From Verrucomicrobiota bacterium (GTDB lineage Bacteria > Verrucomicrobiota > Verrucomicrobiia > CAIQCK01), in contig JACRQF010000007.1 of NCBI GenBank assembly GCA_016222825.1, positions 88,188 through 152,187 of the forward strand: a stretch of 64,000 nt of DNA, in the 5' to 3' direction. Both the position numbers and the translations under genes were made by a program. Shown here one piece after another: positions 37,727 through 46,880 of this stretch. Numbering within the stretch: position 1 is the stretch's first letter; each line of letters opens with the position of its first letter. The notes under the pieces were generated by a model. It was not told where the DNA came from, made no database searches, and worked only from the letters and a program-made list of their open reading frames with translations.

Positions 37727-38206
37727 TTAAGGACGCTGCAGAAAGAAACGATACTTCACGCCCTTGTCGGGATTCTTCTCAAATGCGCCGTCATTATCGT
37801 TCATGCGCAGCACGACCTCCTTCATGTCGTGCGAAACAACATAGGCGAACGGGTTGTTCTTCGTGTTCGGCGGCACCACGGCCACCACTCTCTGCTTGCC
37901 GCTGGCCGTCACCTCCACAATCGCCAAGCGCGAGCGATCCCCGCCCTCAGCCGCAGCGTCATCAGGGTTGTCGGTCGGGATGTTGCCCCAGCCTTTCCAC
38001 AGACCGCCGACATACTGAAGGCAGATGACCGAGCGCATCGGCAGCGCGCCGATCACATAAGCCCGGTTGGTCCGGGCGGAAATCGAGATCACCTCGCCCT
38101 TGGCTATCAGACCTCGCACCGTATTCTTGTCCGGTCGTTGAGCAGAAATAGTCGCGGTCGTGACAAGCAGCAACGCGGCAGCGGCAACGAAACTTGTGCG
38201 GTTCAT
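37727..38206 (-). CDS. Exported hypothetical protein
   Basis: A 159-residue protein from ATG 38206, which has AAGGAATAAC in front and a Sec signal (VAAAALLLVTTATISA). The mature part is mostly beta by eye, with IAKGEVISISARTNRAYVIG and SHDMKEVVLRMNDNDGAFE. No family was recognised. It converges on the Sel1/protease gene. Confidence 0.7.
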   Translation of the reverse strand: MNRTSFVAAAALLLVTTATISAQRPDKNTVRGLIAKGEVISISARTNRAYVIGALPMRSVICLQYVGGLWKGWGNIPTDNPDDAAAEGGDRSRLAIVEVTASGKQRVVAVVPPNTKNNPFAYVVSHDMKEVVLRMNDNDGAFEKNPDKGVKYRFFLQRP

Positions 38207-38365
38207 GTTATTCCTTCGCTTGAAACGTTGCGCGGATTCTACACAGGTGGCGCGGCCGTAACAAGATTGGCTCGCGCAGACCTTTCTCCGGCGCCCGTGT
38301 TTGCGTGCTGGACGCGGGCGGGGCGTTTCGTCAACAGTCTCTCCCAACAGAAGGAGATTGTCTCG

Positions 38366-38455
38366 ATGGAGTTCTTTGACGTCATGCGCGGACGGTTCTC
38401 CGTGCGGTCGTATCAGGCCAAGCCGCGCGAACGGCACGCGCTGACGGACCTCAGA
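38366..38455 (+). pseudogene. Truncated nitroreductase family gene (N-terminal stub)
   Basis: ATG 38366, preceded by AAGGAG, encodes MEFFDVMRGRFSVRSYQAKP and about ten more residues. This matches the start of nitroreductase-family proteins (FF-V-x-R-x-S-x-R-x-Y). Homology appears to end near 38455, just where the convergent regulator gene ends. About 170 residues of the family are missing, so it is a remnant. Confidence 0.65.
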
Positions 38456-38466
38456 ACGCGATGGCG

Positions 38467-39213
38467 CTACACCGAAGACCTGTTGCCGTTGGAGATGGCG
38501 TGGCGGCGGAGGGCTTTCATGCCGGAGATATCGAGCTTCTCGATCATCCGGTAACAGTAGGATTCCACAGTGCGGGGACTGATGCGGATGCGCCTGGCAA
38601 TCTCGTCAACGCTCTCGCCTCTGCCAAGCAGTCCGTATATCTGCAACTGCTGCTTGCTCAGTTCGTCTTCCGGCGCGGGTTTTTCCAGGCCCGACATCTT
38701 CCGAGCAAGCCCCGCCCCTGCCCGCGGACTGACATAGTGGCGGCCCTCAGCAACCACGCGGACAGCCTCGAACAAATGCTCCGGTTCATCGCCCTGAGTC
38801 ACATACCCGCTTGTGCCCGCCGCAAAGGCGCCCCGAACCCGCGCAGGATCCCCGTCTATGGGGCAAACCACTGAACGAATCCGCCGCGTGCGAAGGGCCT
38901 TCACGAGGCCAAGCATATCTTCACCTCCCGACAGGAAACATACCATCACCACTTCCGCCTGCTTCAGATCCGAATGAGCCAGGGCTTCCTTCGGGCATCC
39001 CGCCTGCCCGACGAGCACAAAACCCGCCTTCTTCAGCACCAGCTCCAGGCTCGCGCGAATCACGGGACTGTCTGCCACCAGAAACACGCGGTGGCCTTTG
39101 GAAACTCTGGTTGTTCCGCCCTTGCGCCGGACTTGGGAAGTTCGTGCTGGCGCACGGCCTTCCTTCTTCCGCGACGACCGACCCTGCTCATGTATGACGC
39201 GGCCCGCACTCAC
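38467..39213 (-). CDS. NarL/FixJ-type regulator with degenerate receiver
   Basis: A 248-residue protein with a GTG start at 39213. After a charged N-terminal extension comes a receiver-like domain (VFLVADSPVIRASLELVL to GTSGYVTQGDEPEHLFEAV) and a C-terminal LuxR-type HTH (RRIRISPRTVESYCYRMIEKL). The residue expected to be phosphorylated is Cys (VVMVCFLSGGED), one acidic-pocket Asp is Ala, and the conserved Lys is Gln. It is therefore probably phosphorylation independent. No sensor kinase is adjacent. It is paralogous to the next gene. Confidence 0.85.
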   Translation of the reverse strand: MSAGRVIHEQGRSSRKKEGRAPARTSQVRRKGGTTRVSKGHRVFLVADSPVIRASLELVLKKAGFVLVGQAGCPKEALAHSDLKQAEVVMVCFLSGGEDMLGLVKALRTRRIRSVVCPIDGDPARVRGAFAAGTSGYVTQGDEPEHLFEAVRVVAEGRHYVSPRAGAGLARKMSGLEKPAPEDELSKQQLQIYGLLGRGESVDEIARRIRISPRTVESYCYRMIEKLDISGMKALRRHAISNGNRSSV

Positions 39214-39488
39214 TTGAATTTCGACTACCTAAACGCTCTAGGTTCCTCAATCTCTACCCGCTACAGATTTCACTCCGCCTCGTGGTAATGACAAGCCAAA
39301 ACAGTATCCGGAATCCCTGATCTTGCCATCGGGAGAAACCTGATGTTCTTCGCCCGAAACAAGGTTTCCCGCCACCGCTTGCGATCCGAAGGCAAGACAA
39401 GTTGCGCCCTGGTGGCTCACATCCAAGGGGATATGGAGAACACGGCAATTACCGTCCCGCTGTGGGAAGCACCATAAAAACCCTGTCG

Positions 39489-40262
39489 CTATAGGCAGGC
39501 TCCGATGCCGTGGATGATGGCGCGTCGGCGAAGGGCCTTCATGCCGGCCAGATTGAGTTTCTCGATCATCCGGTAGCAATAGGACTCCACCGTATGAGGG
39601 CTGACGTGAATGCGCGTGGCAATCTCATCAGCGCTGACACCCCTGGCGAGCAGTTGATAAACCCGCCACTGCTGCCCGCTGAACGTCTCTTCAGGCGGAG
39701 CGCTTTCCAGACCCGCGATCTTTCTTGCCAGACCCGCGCCGGTTCGCGGGCTGACATAACTGCGCCCGGCCACCACCGAGCGAATGGCCTCGATCAAATG
39801 CCGCGGTTCATCGTTCAGGGTCACATAACCACTCGCGCCGGCCGCAAAAGCCGCGCGAATTTGTGCCGGATACCCCTGGATCGAGCAAACCACGGAACGA
39901 ATCCGCCGTTCATGAAGCGCCTTGATGAGGCCCAGAGCATCCTCACCTCCTGACAAGAGTTCCAAGATAACCGCTTCTGCCAAAAGAAGCCTCGGATGTT
40001 TGAGCGTCTCTTCTCTGTTCCCCGCCTCTCCAACAACGGCAAAGCCCGCCTCGTGCAACACCAACGCGAGACCTTCCCGAATCACAGGGCGATCCACCAC
40101 CAGGAACACGCTCCGTCCCCCGCGTGCTTCGGTTGTTTCGTCCTTCCGGCGGAACGCGGGAATGCGCGCCGGCTCACCGGGCGGTTCCGCCGGCGTCATC
40201 TTCGATGGCTCGACTGTCTGTTCGCCATGTGCGTTTTCACTCGGATGCAGGTCCCACTTCAT
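39489..40262 (-). CDS. NarL/FixJ-type regulator with degenerate receiver, paralogue
   Basis: A 257-residue protein with GAGGAG seven bases before ATG 40262. The receiver-like region (VFLVVDRPVIREGLALVL) has Glu in the phosphoacceptor position (AVILELLSGGED), which could mimic phospho-Asp, and Leu for the conserved Lys. The HTH segment RIHVSPHTVESYCYRMIEKL is almost the same as in its neighbour. Both proteins share the FLSGGED/LLSGGED-type loop, so they arose by duplication. The target genes are unknown; the divergent Gfo/Idh operon is one candidate. Confidence 0.85.
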   Translation of the reverse strand: MKWDLHPSENAHGEQTVEPSKMTPAEPPGEPARIPAFRRKDETTEARGGRSVFLVVDRPVIREGLALVLHEAGFAVVGEAGNREETLKHPRLLLAEAVILELLSGGEDALGLIKALHERRIRSVVCSIQGYPAQIRAAFAAGASGYVTLNDEPRHLIEAIRSVVAGRSYVSPRTGAGLARKIAGLESAPPEETFSGQQWRVYQLLARGVSADEIATRIHVSPHTVESYCYRMIEKLNLAGMKALRRRAIIHGIGACL

Positions 40263-40662
40263 AAACGTCTCCTCAGTTATTGTTTATGAAGTTTGCGTGC
40301 ATCCAGGATGCCAAGCGGCGAGGAAACGCCGGTCATTTCCATCACGACCCGCTGTTAGAGGCGCTTTTCCGGTCGGAAACCAGGTTTCTTCGCACGCAAC
40401 CCCTGGATACCGCCTCGCAATGCGTGCAGTTTCAACTCCTGTTTGCCTTGCATCCGCAATGCGGCCGGCAACGGTTCACCAGTGTGATACTATGGTGGGA
40501 TTGGCAGCGGGCAACGGAGGGCTTGCAACAGGGCGGGGGGCTTGGTATCACACCGCGCGATTCCATTCTCACAAACGAGAAGAAACACAAGGCGACTGTA
40601 ACAAACAGGCAACAACGGACAAAACTCCAGAGACGGAGACGCGGTAGAAGGAGAACCCACCC
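40263..40662. other. Intergenic region between divergent genes
   Basis: Four hundred bases separate the second regulator (minus) from a Tat oxidoreductase gene (plus). An open frame crosses this region but has poor codon character and no RBS, so it is not called. The region probably contains both promoters; no operator was identified with confidence. Confidence 0.5.
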
Positions 40663-42027
40663 ATGTCATATTTTACGATGGACCGAAGACAATTTCTCAA
40701 GACGGCAAGCGCGGGCGCGGCGGCGGCCTCAATGACCGACCTCGGCGTGGCGCTGGCGGAGGCTGCCACCAAAGGCGGCGTGCGCAAGGGCCGCATCCTC
40801 AAGAAGGGCCAGAAACTCCGGCTCGCGGCGGTCGGTTGCGGCGGCAAAGGCCAGAGCGACATCATGAACAGCGTCGCCGCCGGCGTGGAGGTCGTGGCGC
40901 TGTGCGACGCGGACTTCAAGCGCGGGATGGATGTCTTCAAGAAGTTCCCCGATGTGCCGAAGTATAAGGATTTCCGCAAGATGTTGCTGGAGATGGATGA
41001 CAAGATTGACGCGGTGACGGTCTCGACGCCGGACCACATGCATTTCCCGGCGGCGATGATGGCGATCTCGATGGGCAAGCACGTCTATGTCCAAAAGCCA
41101 CTCTCGCATACGATCTGGGAGGCGCGCGCGTTGACCGAGGCGGCGCGCAAGCATCAGGTGGTGACGCAGATGGGCAACCAGGGCCACGCGGGCGAAGGCA
41201 TCCGGCTGGTGCGCGAGTGGATTCAGTCCGGCGGCATCGGCGCCGTGCATGAGGTGCATATCTGGTGCAACCGCCCGATCTGGCCGCAAGGCTGCACGCG
41301 GCCGACGGAGGTGGAGCCGGTGCCGGAGACGATGGATTGGAACGCGTGGCTCGGCGTCGCGCCGGAGCGGCCTTACAATAGCTGCTACGCGCCGTTCAAA
41401 TGGCGCGGGTGGTGGGATTTCGGCTGCGGCGCGCTGGGCGACATGGCCTGCCATCAGATGGACGCGGCGTTCTGGGCGCTGGACCTGAAGTATCCGATCA
41501 GCGTGGAGGCGACGCAGGAAGGCATGACCGACGAGTCGGCGCCGAAGCGATCGAAGATCATCTACAAGTTCCCGAAGCGCGGCAAGTTGCCGCCGCTGAC
41601 GTTGTATTGGTATGACGGCGACAACAGCAACCAAGTCTGCCCGCGCCCGAAAGGGTTGGAGGAGAGCCGGAAGATGCCCAGCTCGGGCCAGTATATCATC
41701 GGCGAAAAGAACACGATCTTCGACGAGACGGATTATTGCCGCAGCCCGCGCATAATCCCGGAGACGGCGATGCAGGCGTTCAAGCGCCCGCCGAAGACCA
41801 TCCCGCGCGTGCCGAACGGCGACCCGCACCTCGAATGGGTCACCGCCTGCTTCGGCGGCCCGAAGCCCGGCTCGAACTTCGATTACTCCGGCCCGTTCAC
41901 GGAGATGGTGCTGCTCGGCAATCTGGCCGTTCGCGTCGGCAAGAAAGTCATGTGGGACGGCAAGAAGTTGAAGGCCGATCTCCCCGAAGCGCAAAAGCTG
42001 GTGACGAAGCCGTATCGCGTGTTCTAA
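40663..42027 (+). CDS. Tat-exported Gfo/Idh/MocA oxidoreductase
   Basis: A 454-residue protein with a twin-arginine signal (DRRQFLKTASAGAAAAS) and GAAGGAGAACC before the ATG. The Rossmann domain begins LRLAAVGCGGKGQSDI and VYVQKPLSHTI holds the (E/Q)KP motif with Gln instead of Glu. GCGALGDMACHQMDAAFWAL is the C-terminal-domain helix. Members of this exported group probably act on glycans or sugar acids at or outside the membrane. The downstream TIM-barrel isomerase begins after 33 bp, making a two-gene unit. Confidence 0.9.
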   Translation: MSYFTMDRRQFLKTASAGAAAASMTDLGVALAEAATKGGVRKGRILKKGQKLRLAAVGCGGKGQSDIMNSVAAGVEVVALCDADFKRGMDVFKKFPDVPKYKDFRKMLLEMDDKIDAVTVSTPDHMHFPAAMMAISMGKHVYVQKPLSHTIWEARALTEAARKHQVVTQMGNQGHAGEGIRLVREWIQSGGIGAVHEVHIWCNRPIWPQGCTRPTEVEPVPETMDWNAWLGVAPERPYNSCYAPFKWRGWWDFGCGALGDMACHQMDAAFWALDLKYPISVEATQEGMTDESAPKRSKIIYKFPKRGKLPPLTLYWYDGDNSNQVCPRPKGLEESRKMPSSGQYIIGEKNTIFDETDYCRSPRIIPETAMQAFKRPPKTIPRVPNGDPHLEWVTACFGGPKPGSNFDYSGPFTEMVLLGNLAVRVGKKVMWDGKKLKADLPEAQKLVTKPYRVF

Positions 42028-42060
42028 ACGAAGAATTCATCAAGCACAGAGAGACAACAC

Positions 42061-43101
42061 ATGAAACGATCACTCATTGCATTGCTGGGTGCCGCGTTGG
42101 TGGGCGGCGCGGTTATGACCGCCTCGGCGGCGGCGGCGGACTGGAAGCTCGCGCTCCAGGCGTGGACCTTCAACAAGGACACGTTCTGCGAGACGGTGGA
42201 CCGGGCCAAGGCGCTCGGTCTGAAATACATCGAGGCGTTCCCCGGCCAAGTCATCGGCGAGGGCGTGGAAGCCAAGCTCACGCCCGACATTGACGCGGCG
42301 ACGCAGAAGAAGGTGCTCGCGAAGCTGAAGTTGGCCGGTGTCACGCTGGTGAACTTCGGCGTGACGGGCGCGAAGGATGAGGCGGGTTGGACGAAGCTGT
42401 TCGAGTTCGCGAAGGCGATGGGCATCCAGACCATCGTCTCCGAGCCGGCGCCGGAGCAGTTGCCGCTCATTGACAAGCTCGCGAACAAATACAAGATCAA
42501 CGTCGCCATCCACAACCACCCGGAGCCGTCGAAGTATTGGAACCCGGACACCGTGCTCGCGGCGCTGAAGGGTTGCAGCAAGCGCATCGGCGCGTGCGCG
42601 GACACGGGCCACTGGGTGCGGTCGGGCCTCTGCCCCGTCGCGAGCCTGAGGAAGCTGCAAGGCCACATCATCTCGCTGCACCTCAAGGACCTCGGCGCGA
42701 AGGAGCGCAAGGCCCACGACGTGCCGTGGGGCACGGGCGTTGGCAACGCGGGCGCGATGCTTACCGAAATGAAGCGCCAGGGTTTCAAGGGCGTCTTCTC
42801 GATCGAGTATGAGCACAACACGCCGCAGTTGATGAGCGACGTGAAGAAGTGCGTCTGCTATTTCAACCAAGCCGCGCCGATGTCCGAGAAGGACCTGCTG
42901 GCGGGCAAGGCGTTGCCGGGCGGCTTCACTTGGAAGCCGGAGGACATCTGGGCCGGCGTGAAGCCCGACGCCGCCGGCAAGTGGAGCGACTCGATGATGC
43001 AGGCCGCAGAGAAAGCCGCCGCTGCCGAGCCGAAGACCAAGAAAGAGGTCAAGAAGGAGATGAGGAAAGAAAAGAAGCAGGGGAAAAAGCAGAACAAGTA
43101 A
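42061..43101 (+). CDS. Exported sugar-phosphate isomerase/epimerase-like TIM-barrel protein
   Basis: A 346-residue protein with a Sec signal (LIALLGAALVGGAVMTASA). The xylose-isomerase-like TIM barrel has EAFPGQVIGEG, VAIHNHPEPSKYWN, GACADTGHWVRSG and FSIEYEHN, providing the metal-binding His, Asp and Glu. A Lys-rich tail of about 30 residues (KKEVKKEMRKEKKQ) ends the protein and may bind nucleic acid or polyanions. It is linked to the Tat oxidoreductase gene; a joint role in sugar conversion outside the cytoplasm is inferred. Confidence 0.85.
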   Translation: MKRSLIALLGAALVGGAVMTASAAAADWKLALQAWTFNKDTFCETVDRAKALGLKYIEAFPGQVIGEGVEAKLTPDIDAATQKKVLAKLKLAGVTLVNFGVTGAKDEAGWTKLFEFAKAMGIQTIVSEPAPEQLPLIDKLANKYKINVAIHNHPEPSKYWNPDTVLAALKGCSKRIGACADTGHWVRSGLCPVASLRKLQGHIISLHLKDLGAKERKAHDVPWGTGVGNAGAMLTEMKRQGFKGVFSIEYEHNTPQLMSDVKKCVCYFNQAAPMSEKDLLAGKALPGGFTWKPEDIWAGVKPDAAGKWSDSMMQAAEKAAAAEPKTKKEVKKEMRKEKKQGKKQNK

Positions 43102-43141
43102 CCCGGCGGCGCAGACTCGACTCTGGTATCTGATTGAGCCG

Positions 43142-43181
43142 ACAGCCGTGCGGGTGAAGCGATCTTCGCCCGCACGGCTGT
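43142..43181 (+). terminator. Strong hairpin after isomerase gene
   Basis: An 18-bp stem with one G-U pair (43142-43159 with 43164-43181) has a four-base loop and is followed by TTGTGTCTTC. It probably ends the Gfo/Idh and isomerase transcript. Confidence 0.75.
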
Positions 43182-43245
43182 TGTGTCTTCACGGCGATTC
43201 GCGGTGGACATCGGAAGCGCGCGTGAGTAGGTTCCGGGCAATTTT

Positions 43246-43968
43246 ATGCCTTTCCCATTGGCACATCCGGCCGCCGTGTTGCCGCTGAGGCGATGGTGTC
43301 CTCAGCGGCTCAGCCTTCCCGCGCTCATCATCGGCAGCCTCAGTCCCGACATGGGCTACGCATTCACGTTGGTGGGCGTTGAGATGCAGAGGTTCTCGCA
43401 CCAACTCGCCGGCATTGTGTTCTGTCTGCCGGCGGGACTGCTGGCCTTGTGGGTGTTCCATCGTGCGTGCCCGCTGGCGGTCGGGCTTCTGCCGAAGTTC
43501 TACCAGGAAGTGTTGTCGCCTCTATGCCGGCGCCCGCTGGGGCCGCCGAGGGTCATCATCGTTTCCTTGCTGATTGGAACGCTGACGCACCAATTCCTGG
43601 ATTCCTTCACGCACAAGGACGGCTGGCTGACGGAGCAACTGGCCGTTTTGCAGGTTCCGCTCTACCGCCACGGGCACCGCACGTTTCGGGTCTGCCATCT
43701 GCTTTGGTATGTCTGCTCCTTCGTCGGCATCACCTGGGTCTGCGCGGTTTTCCAGGAATGGCTGGCCAAGACCGGTCTTTCAACCAAGGCAGTTTCGGCC
43801 GGCGAGCGGCTCTGGAATGCCGCCCTGCTGGCTGCCGCGGTGATGTTGGCGTCAGGCAGCCATTACATCACGCGCCACTGGTCGGCAAACTTCGTGGAGG
43901 TGGCCTTTACCCTGCTGATCCTGGCGTTGTTTGCGTGGCAGATAGGTTCCCTGCCGCGCTCACGCTGA
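43246..43968 (+). CDS. DUF4184 family membrane protein
   Basis: A 240-residue protein starting MPFPLAHPAAVLPLRRWCP, the hallmark of DUF4184. Several TM helices follow: ALIIGSLSPDMGYAFT, GIVFCLPAGLLALWVFH, VIIVSLLIGTLTHQFLDS and more at the C-terminus. The conserved His and Asp residues (HP, SPD, HQFLDSFTH) suggest a metal site like that of the membrane-bound metal-dependent hydrolases to which this family has been compared. The physiological role is unknown. Confidence 0.9.
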   Translation: MPFPLAHPAAVLPLRRWCPQRLSLPALIIGSLSPDMGYAFTLVGVEMQRFSHQLAGIVFCLPAGLLALWVFHRACPLAVGLLPKFYQEVLSPLCRRPLGPPRVIIVSLLIGTLTHQFLDSFTHKDGWLTEQLAVLQVPLYRHGHRTFRVCHLLWYVCSFVGITWVCAVFQEWLAKTGLSTKAVSAGERLWNAALLAAAVMLASGSHYITRHWSANFVEVAFTLLILALFAWQIGSLPRSR

Positions 43969-44051
43969 CAGCGCCCGCCTTGCCATCGCGGCGGTTTTCC
44001 GCTACACCTGTCCGCGTCGTTGGCTTGAGACGGAGACAAACAGGAACCGCT

Positions 44052-45161
44052 ATGCCGCTATATCGCGAACAACATCTTCAGGAGATTTCCCGAAGGTTCC
44101 AAATCTACGGCCAGATTCTGCACGCGGAGGCGTGCAAGATCGGCCACATCAACGAAACCTACACCGCCACCTACAACCAGGGAGGCGTGCTCGTCCGCTA
44201 CATCCACCAGAAGGTGAACCAGACCGTCTTCAGGGACCCCGTGGCCGTGATGGACAACATCATGCGCGTCACCACGCACATCTGGAACAAGCTGATGTCG
44301 CAAGGCGCGCGCGAGGTGACGCGCCGGGTGTTGACGGTGGTGCCGACGCGCGACGGCAAATCCTTCTACCAGGACGGCGACGGCGAATGCTGGCGGACGT
44401 TCGTGTTCATCGAAAAGGTGCAGTCGTTCGAGGCGGTGCATTCGCCCACTCAGGCGCTCGAAGCGGGAAAGGCGTTCGGCCTCTTCCAAAGCCAGTTGTC
44501 CGATCTCGGCGGCGCGCGGTTGCATGAGACGATTCCCGACTTTCACAACACGCGCAAACGCTTCGCCGCGCTGCAAGCCGCCATTGCCGAGGACCGCTGC
44601 AACCGCGCGGCGCAGGCGGCCAAGGAGATCGAGTTCGCGCTGAAGCAGGAGCCGTGGGTCGGCACGCTGCTGGACGCCCACGCCTCCGGGAAGATTCCGG
44701 AGCGCATCACGCACAACGACACCAAGTTCAACAACGTCATGCTCGACTGGGAGAGCGGCCATGCCATGTGCGTGCTCGACCTCGACACCGTCATGCCCGG
44801 CCTCGTGCATTACGACTTCGGCGACATGGTCCGCACCACCACCAGCCCCACGATGGAGGACGAGGAAGACCTCTCCAAGGTGGCGATGCAGATGCCGATG
44901 TTCGAGGCGCTGGCGCGCGGCTACGTCGGCGCGGCGGCAAGCTTCCTGACGCCGGTGGAGAAATCCTATCTGGCCTTCTCCGGCAAGCTCATCACCTTCA
45001 CCATCGGCATCCGCTTCCTCACCGATTATCTTTCCGGCGACACTTACTTCCGCGTCCATCGTCCGCACCACAACCTCGACCGCTGCCGCACGCAGTTCAA
45101 ACTCGTCCAGTCCATCGCCGAGCAGGAAGAGGCGATGCAGAAGTTCGTGGATGGAATCTAG
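44052..45161 (+). CDS. Aminoglycoside-phosphotransferase-fold kinase (NahK-like)
   Basis: A 369-residue protein from ATG 44052. The catalytic loop is ITHNDTKFNNVMLD (HxDxxxxN) and the metal-binding Asp lies in CVLDLDTVMPG, as in N-acetylhexosamine 1-kinases. An N-terminal lobe GHINETYTATYNQG serves ATP binding. It would phosphorylate an amino sugar or similar hexose at C1, feeding it to nucleotide-sugar or glycolytic routes. Other APH-family sugar kinases remain possible. Confidence 0.85.
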   Translation: MPLYREQHLQEISRRFQIYGQILHAEACKIGHINETYTATYNQGGVLVRYIHQKVNQTVFRDPVAVMDNIMRVTTHIWNKLMSQGAREVTRRVLTVVPTRDGKSFYQDGDGECWRTFVFIEKVQSFEAVHSPTQALEAGKAFGLFQSQLSDLGGARLHETIPDFHNTRKRFAALQAAIAEDRCNRAAQAAKEIEFALKQEPWVGTLLDAHASGKIPERITHNDTKFNNVMLDWESGHAMCVLDLDTVMPGLVHYDFGDMVRTTTSPTMEDEEDLSKVAMQMPMFEALARGYVGAAASFLTPVEKSYLAFSGKLITFTIGIRFLTDYLSGDTYFRVHRPHHNLDRCRTQFKLVQSIAEQEEAMQKFVDGI

Positions 45162-45190
45162 CGCGGATCACTGGTTTAAGGATGTCCGAG

Positions 45191-46675
45191 TCACTGCGGA
45201 CTTTCCTTTTTTTCCCGGCCACGCATCTGCTTCACGACTTTGCCGTCTGCATACTCCTTTTGATCTATGACAACTCCGTTCTCGTCATAGAGAGTGTAGC
45301 TGCCGTGCCTCACACCGTTCCTGTAATTCTCCTCAACGCGCCTGCTGCCATTCCATATACAAAGTCCGTCCAACTGACCGTCTTTGTGCATCAACTGATA
45401 GATCAACTCGCCGTTCTCCTTCCATGATATGTCCGGCCCTTCGGTCTTGCCGTTCTGTATCGTCAACACACGTTTCATCTGGCCGTTGGCATACCATTCT
45501 GTCTGCAACCCTTCAGACTTGCCGTCCTTGTTGTTTAGTTCGCTTGCCTTTTGGCCGTTGGCATACCATGCATTCCTTGGCCCATCATAAACAAATCCAT
45601 GCCATGTGCCCTCTGACTTCTTCTTGCCGTCGCTATACCAGTGCGTAAACGGTCCATCTGGCCGGCTGTTTACGTATTTCGTTTCTTGGCCCTTTTGCCC
45701 ATTCGAATACCATTCGACCCAAGTGCCCGTGAAGCCGCCCGGAGGATAGGGGGCATTCACCAGAACGGGTTCCCGCAGGAGTTTCGGAATGTTGTTGGTC
45801 CCGGCGTTTTGGTATTTCGCCGCGATCTCACGCAACGCTTTCGCCGCGGATGCGCGCACATCGCTGTCACGATTCTCCAGCGCCTTGACGTTCTTTGCGA
45901 TGGCCGCGTCTTCCGGGCTTGCCGGTTCCCTGGTTTCTTGAGCGGCAGCGGCTTCCTTCTCTGCCTTCTTGCGCTCTTGGATTCGCTTGGTTTCGATATC
46001 CAGGAACAGCTTCTTGCCGCTGCGAAGGGTAAGCTCTGACGAGCCAACTCGAACACCGTTCTTGTAATGCAGCTCGACAGATTTCTGGCCGTCATCGCGA
46101 TAGAGAACCGAAAGTCCGTCTCGTTGCCCGTTCGTAAATTGTTCTTCACGATATTTCTGTCCGTTGACATACCACTGTATCCAAGTGCCCGTGTGTCGCA
46201 GGGGGTGAAAGACGTAGATGGAATCGGTAAACCGTGACAACATCGGTGTCGCGACCACTTTTGAGTCGCGATATTGGATGGAGACATTCCAATGCCGGTC
46301 GAGGCGGTAGCGGGTGAAATGCGTTGCTCCCATGACGTCTTGAGGCTTGGTTGCGAACTCGTTGGGCGGAGGCAGAATCTCCAGCGCCTCCTCTTGGGAC
46401 ATGCCGGGTTTGATTTGCTCCGCCTTCGCCTTCCACCGAGCTTCGCCGCCGTCACTCTCGCGAATGTTGGTGGTGCCGCTGGGGTATTTGGCCACGATCT
46501 CGCGGAGGGCTTTTGCGGCAGCGGCGCGCACTTCACTGGCTTTATCCTTCAACGCCACCACATGCTTGGCGATGGCGGCCTCATCATCGGGCAGACTGTC
46601 CGCCGAAGCGTCGCATTGCAGCCAGCCCGAAGGAACAAACGCACTGGCGAGAAGGAGTGTCAGAAATCGTCTCAT
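45191..46675 (-). CDS. Exported MORN_2-type repeat protein
   Basis: A 494-residue protein from ATG 46675 with a signal peptide (LTLLLASAFVPSGWLQCDA). Two HEAT-like segments, each close to VRAAAAKALREIVAKY, are followed by many repeats of W-Y-x-NGQK and YRDDGQKSVELHY type, as in the YwqK/MORN_2 family. Internal duplication is clear: the first and second halves each contain one HEAT-like and several MORN-like units. MORN_2 proteins are often called antitoxin-like but no toxin is beside it. Function unknown. Confidence 0.8.
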   Translation of the reverse strand: MRRFLTLLLASAFVPSGWLQCDASADSLPDDEAAIAKHVVALKDKASEVRAAAAKALREIVAKYPSGTTNIRESDGGEARWKAKAEQIKPGMSQEEALEILPPPNEFATKPQDVMGATHFTRYRLDRHWNVSIQYRDSKVVATPMLSRFTDSIYVFHPLRHTGTWIQWYVNGQKYREEQFTNGQRDGLSVLYRDDGQKSVELHYKNGVRVGSSELTLRSGKKLFLDIETKRIQERKKAEKEAAAAQETREPASPEDAAIAKNVKALENRDSDVRASAAKALREIAAKYQNAGTNNIPKLLREPVLVNAPYPPGGFTGTWVEWYSNGQKGQETKYVNSRPDGPFTHWYSDGKKKSEGTWHGFVYDGPRNAWYANGQKASELNNKDGKSEGLQTEWYANGQMKRVLTIQNGKTEGPDISWKENGELIYQLMHKDGQLDGLCIWNGSRRVEENYRNGVRHGSYTLYDENGVVIDQKEYADGKVVKQMRGREKKESPQ

Positions 46676-46880
46676 GAGAATGCCGTTTCTGTTGTTGAAT
46701 TGAAGTATAGCCGTGGGAAACGCAAGCTCCACCACAAATGCAATAGGGGCCGGTCTTGCCGGCGGATTGGCGCAAGTGGCTGCAACCATCGCCCGGCGGC
46801 GTCCAAGGTTTCTGGGGCCACCTCTCGCAGTGCATTGCTGGATAATCCCGCTTCCAAAGCTAGATTATCCAGCCCTGGTT

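Noticed and set aside
40280..40735. A plus-strand ORF of 151 codons before the Tat oxidoreductase
   Set aside because: It overlaps that gene in another frame, lacks coding character and has no RBS.
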